Origin: a gamma proteobacterium symbiont of Taylorina sp.
Lineage (GTDB): Bacteria > Pseudomonadota > Gammaproteobacteria > GRL18
Length of the DNA stretch: 64,000 nt
Direction of reading: 5' to 3'
Assembly: GCA_025655455.1 (NCBI GenBank)
Contig: JAHXIV010000037.1
Location: 240,751 to 304,750, forward strand
Below, in pieces: positions 63,012-64,000 of this stretch; the stretch's first letter is position 1, and every line of letters begins with the position of its first letter. The position numbers and the translations under genes were made by a program. The notes under the pieces were generated by a model. The model ran no database searches, had not been told where the DNA came from, and was given only the letters and a program-made list of their open reading frames with translations.

Positions 63012-64000
63012 GTAATTATTCAAAAATTGCCACGATACTTTATGTAGAGGATGAAGAAGGTGTCAGACAAGGTTATGAAAGGGCACTCAAACGTCATGCA
63101 AAAGAACTCTATATCGCTGCTGATGGTGAAAGAGGTCTGGAACTTTTTATAGAATATCATCCGGATATTGTTGTGACCGATATCAATATGCCAAAAATGA
63201 ACGGTATTGAGATGGCACAGGCAATAAAAAAAATTAATCCTGATCAACAGATTATTATTACTACAGCTCATAGCGAAACAGGCTATTTTATGGAAGCCAT
63301 TGAATTGCAAATTAACGGCTATTTATTAAAACCTGTTGATAAAAATATATTAACAAAAAAGATATTAGAAATAGCAAAAAACCAAAAGCTCAATGATGAG
63401 GTGTATGAACAACAGGCTCTGATGAAAGAGGTGGCCAATCTGCAGAATAACATGCTGATTGTTTATGATAATACTAATACAATGATATTTGCCAATACGG
63501 CTTTCATGAAGTTTTTTAATATTAAAAATATTGAAGAGTTTTCCGAACAAGTGGGGGCATTATGCAGCATGTTTATTCAGCAAGAGGATTTCTATTCTTA
63601 TAATAAGAGCAGTACCGCTCATTGGACACAGGATATTGAACACTTAGAGGATGAAAAAAGACTGGTTGCAATGAATAATCGACAAATTCATCATACTGTT
63701 TCCGACTCTGATGATGTTCCATCTCAGGAAATATTTTTAGTGAATATCAAACAAGTCGCTATCAATAATCATAAAATCTGTACTTTTTCAGAAGTGACCA
63801 GCATTACCAACAAGAAAAACGAATTTGAAATAAAAGCCTATATTGATGAACTCACTCAAATTCCAAATCGCGCTAAATTTAATCAGGTTTTAAACATTGA
63901 AATCAAGCGCTACCATAGAGATCAGCAAAAGTTATCACTCATTATGTTTGATATTGATCATTTTAAACGTTTTAATGATACTCATGGTCATCAAATGGGA
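63008..64000 (+). CDS. Response regulator with GGDEF output domain (partial, cut by right edge)
   Basis: The ATG at 63008 overlaps the kinase stop (ATGA). The receiver domain has the acidic pair in LYVEDEEGVR, the phosphoacceptor Asp58 in VVTDINMPKMNG, ITTAHS and the lysine of LLKPVD. A PAS-like linker follows (residues 135-275, LIVYDNTNTMIFANTAFMKF). From about residue 280 a GGDEF domain begins with DELTQIPNRAKFNQV and LIMFDIDHFKRFNDTHGH; the GGDEF motif itself lies beyond the window. It would make cyclic di-GMP when phosphorylated by the adjacent kinase. Confidence 0.9.
   Translation, partial: MSNYSKIATILYVEDEEGVRQGYERALKRHAKELYIAADGERGLELFIEYHPDIVVTDINMPKMNGIEMAQAIKKINPDQQIIITTAHSETGYFMEAIELQINGYLLKPVDKNILTKKILEIAKNQKLNDEVYEQQALMKEVANLQNNMLIVYDNTNTMIFANTAFMKFFNIKNIEEFSEQVGALCSMFIQQEDFYSYNKSSTAHWTQDIEHLEDEKRLVAMNNRQIHHTVSDSDDVPSQEIFLVNIKQVAINNHKICTFSEVTSITNKKNEFEIKAYIDELTQIPNRAKFNQVLNIEIKRYHRDQQKLSLIMFDIDHFKRFNDTHGHQMG

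Noticed and set aside
1..64000. CRISPR arrays, tRNA or rRNA genes, prophage modules
   Set aside because: No regularly spaced direct repeats, cloverleaf-like sequences, conserved rRNA segments or phage structural genes were seen by eye on either strand.

Overview
The window looks like a gammaproteobacterial chromosome segment. The dksA-gluQ pair, sfsA, acs, tag, an MscK-type channel and a YjfB-like protein all fit that, but the genus cannot be read from the sequence. DNA from about 1 to 47 kb is visibly A+T-rich and almost entirely concerned with cell-surface glycans. DNA from about 48.5 kb onward is less A+T-rich and carries core genes, so the junction near 46.8-48.5 kb looks like the edge of a surface-polysaccharide island.

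Region 1 (1-4.6 kb, minus strand) is an operon of a polyprenyl-phosphate-type glycosyltransferase, a radical SAM/SPASM enzyme, an aldehyde dehydrogenase and an ATP-grasp ligase that runs off the left edge. Region 2 (4.7-20.8 kb) mixes soluble and membrane GT2 enzymes, small methyltransferases, one ArnT-like and three TMTC-like polytopic GT-C glycosyltransferases (two in tandem), and a UPF0104/AglD-type membrane protein. This set suits lipid-linked sugar donors made in the cytoplasm and used on the periplasmic face. The region also holds a 135-bp MITE-like element with an 8-bp target duplication, a frameshifted AAA/DUF4143 ATPase and a VapBC-type toxin-antitoxin pair.

Region 3 (20.8-31.8 kb) has remnants of an OafA-type acyltransferase and a Uma2 protein, a fused LtaS/OpgB-like sulfatase plus glycerophosphodiester phosphodiesterase membrane protein, GT4 and GT2 glycosyltransferases, a TylF-like methyltransferase, an IS630-type transposase tail, a dead carbamoyltransferase and an SGNH hydrolase.

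Region 4 (31.9-46.8 kb) is an uninterrupted 17-gene minus-strand operon. It runs from the ABC polysaccharide exporter (Wzm, then Wzt with a C-terminal extension) through a DegT aminotransferase, WbqC, a NeuD-like acyltransferase, a TylF-like methyltransferase, an acyl carrier protein, a FabG-like reductase, a GNAT acyltransferase, a methyltransferase, a beta-propeller glycosidase-like protein, a sulfotransferase, an amino-acid adenylation enzyme, an FkbM methyltransferase, a glycosyltransferase, a second sulfotransferase and a GT2. The likely product is an ABC-exported glycan carrying an amino sugar that is N-acylated or aminoacylated, with methyl and sulfate groups. The carrier-protein/adenylation module inside this exporter operon is the best candidate for new biochemistry.

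Region 5 (46.8-48.5 kb) is a decay zone: an N-terminal ABC-ATPase fragment, a broken MNT-HEPN pair and an intact Uma2 gene. Region 6 (48.5-64 kb) holds sfsA, an aminotransferase, a HAD phosphatase, dksA, gluQ, a hypothetical, acs, tag, a YjfB-like gene, a large mechanosensitive channel, and a two-sensor histidine kinase overlapping a response regulator/GGDEF gene cut by the right edge. Two related hairpins sit between convergent genes here. I saw no tRNA, rRNA or CRISPR array.
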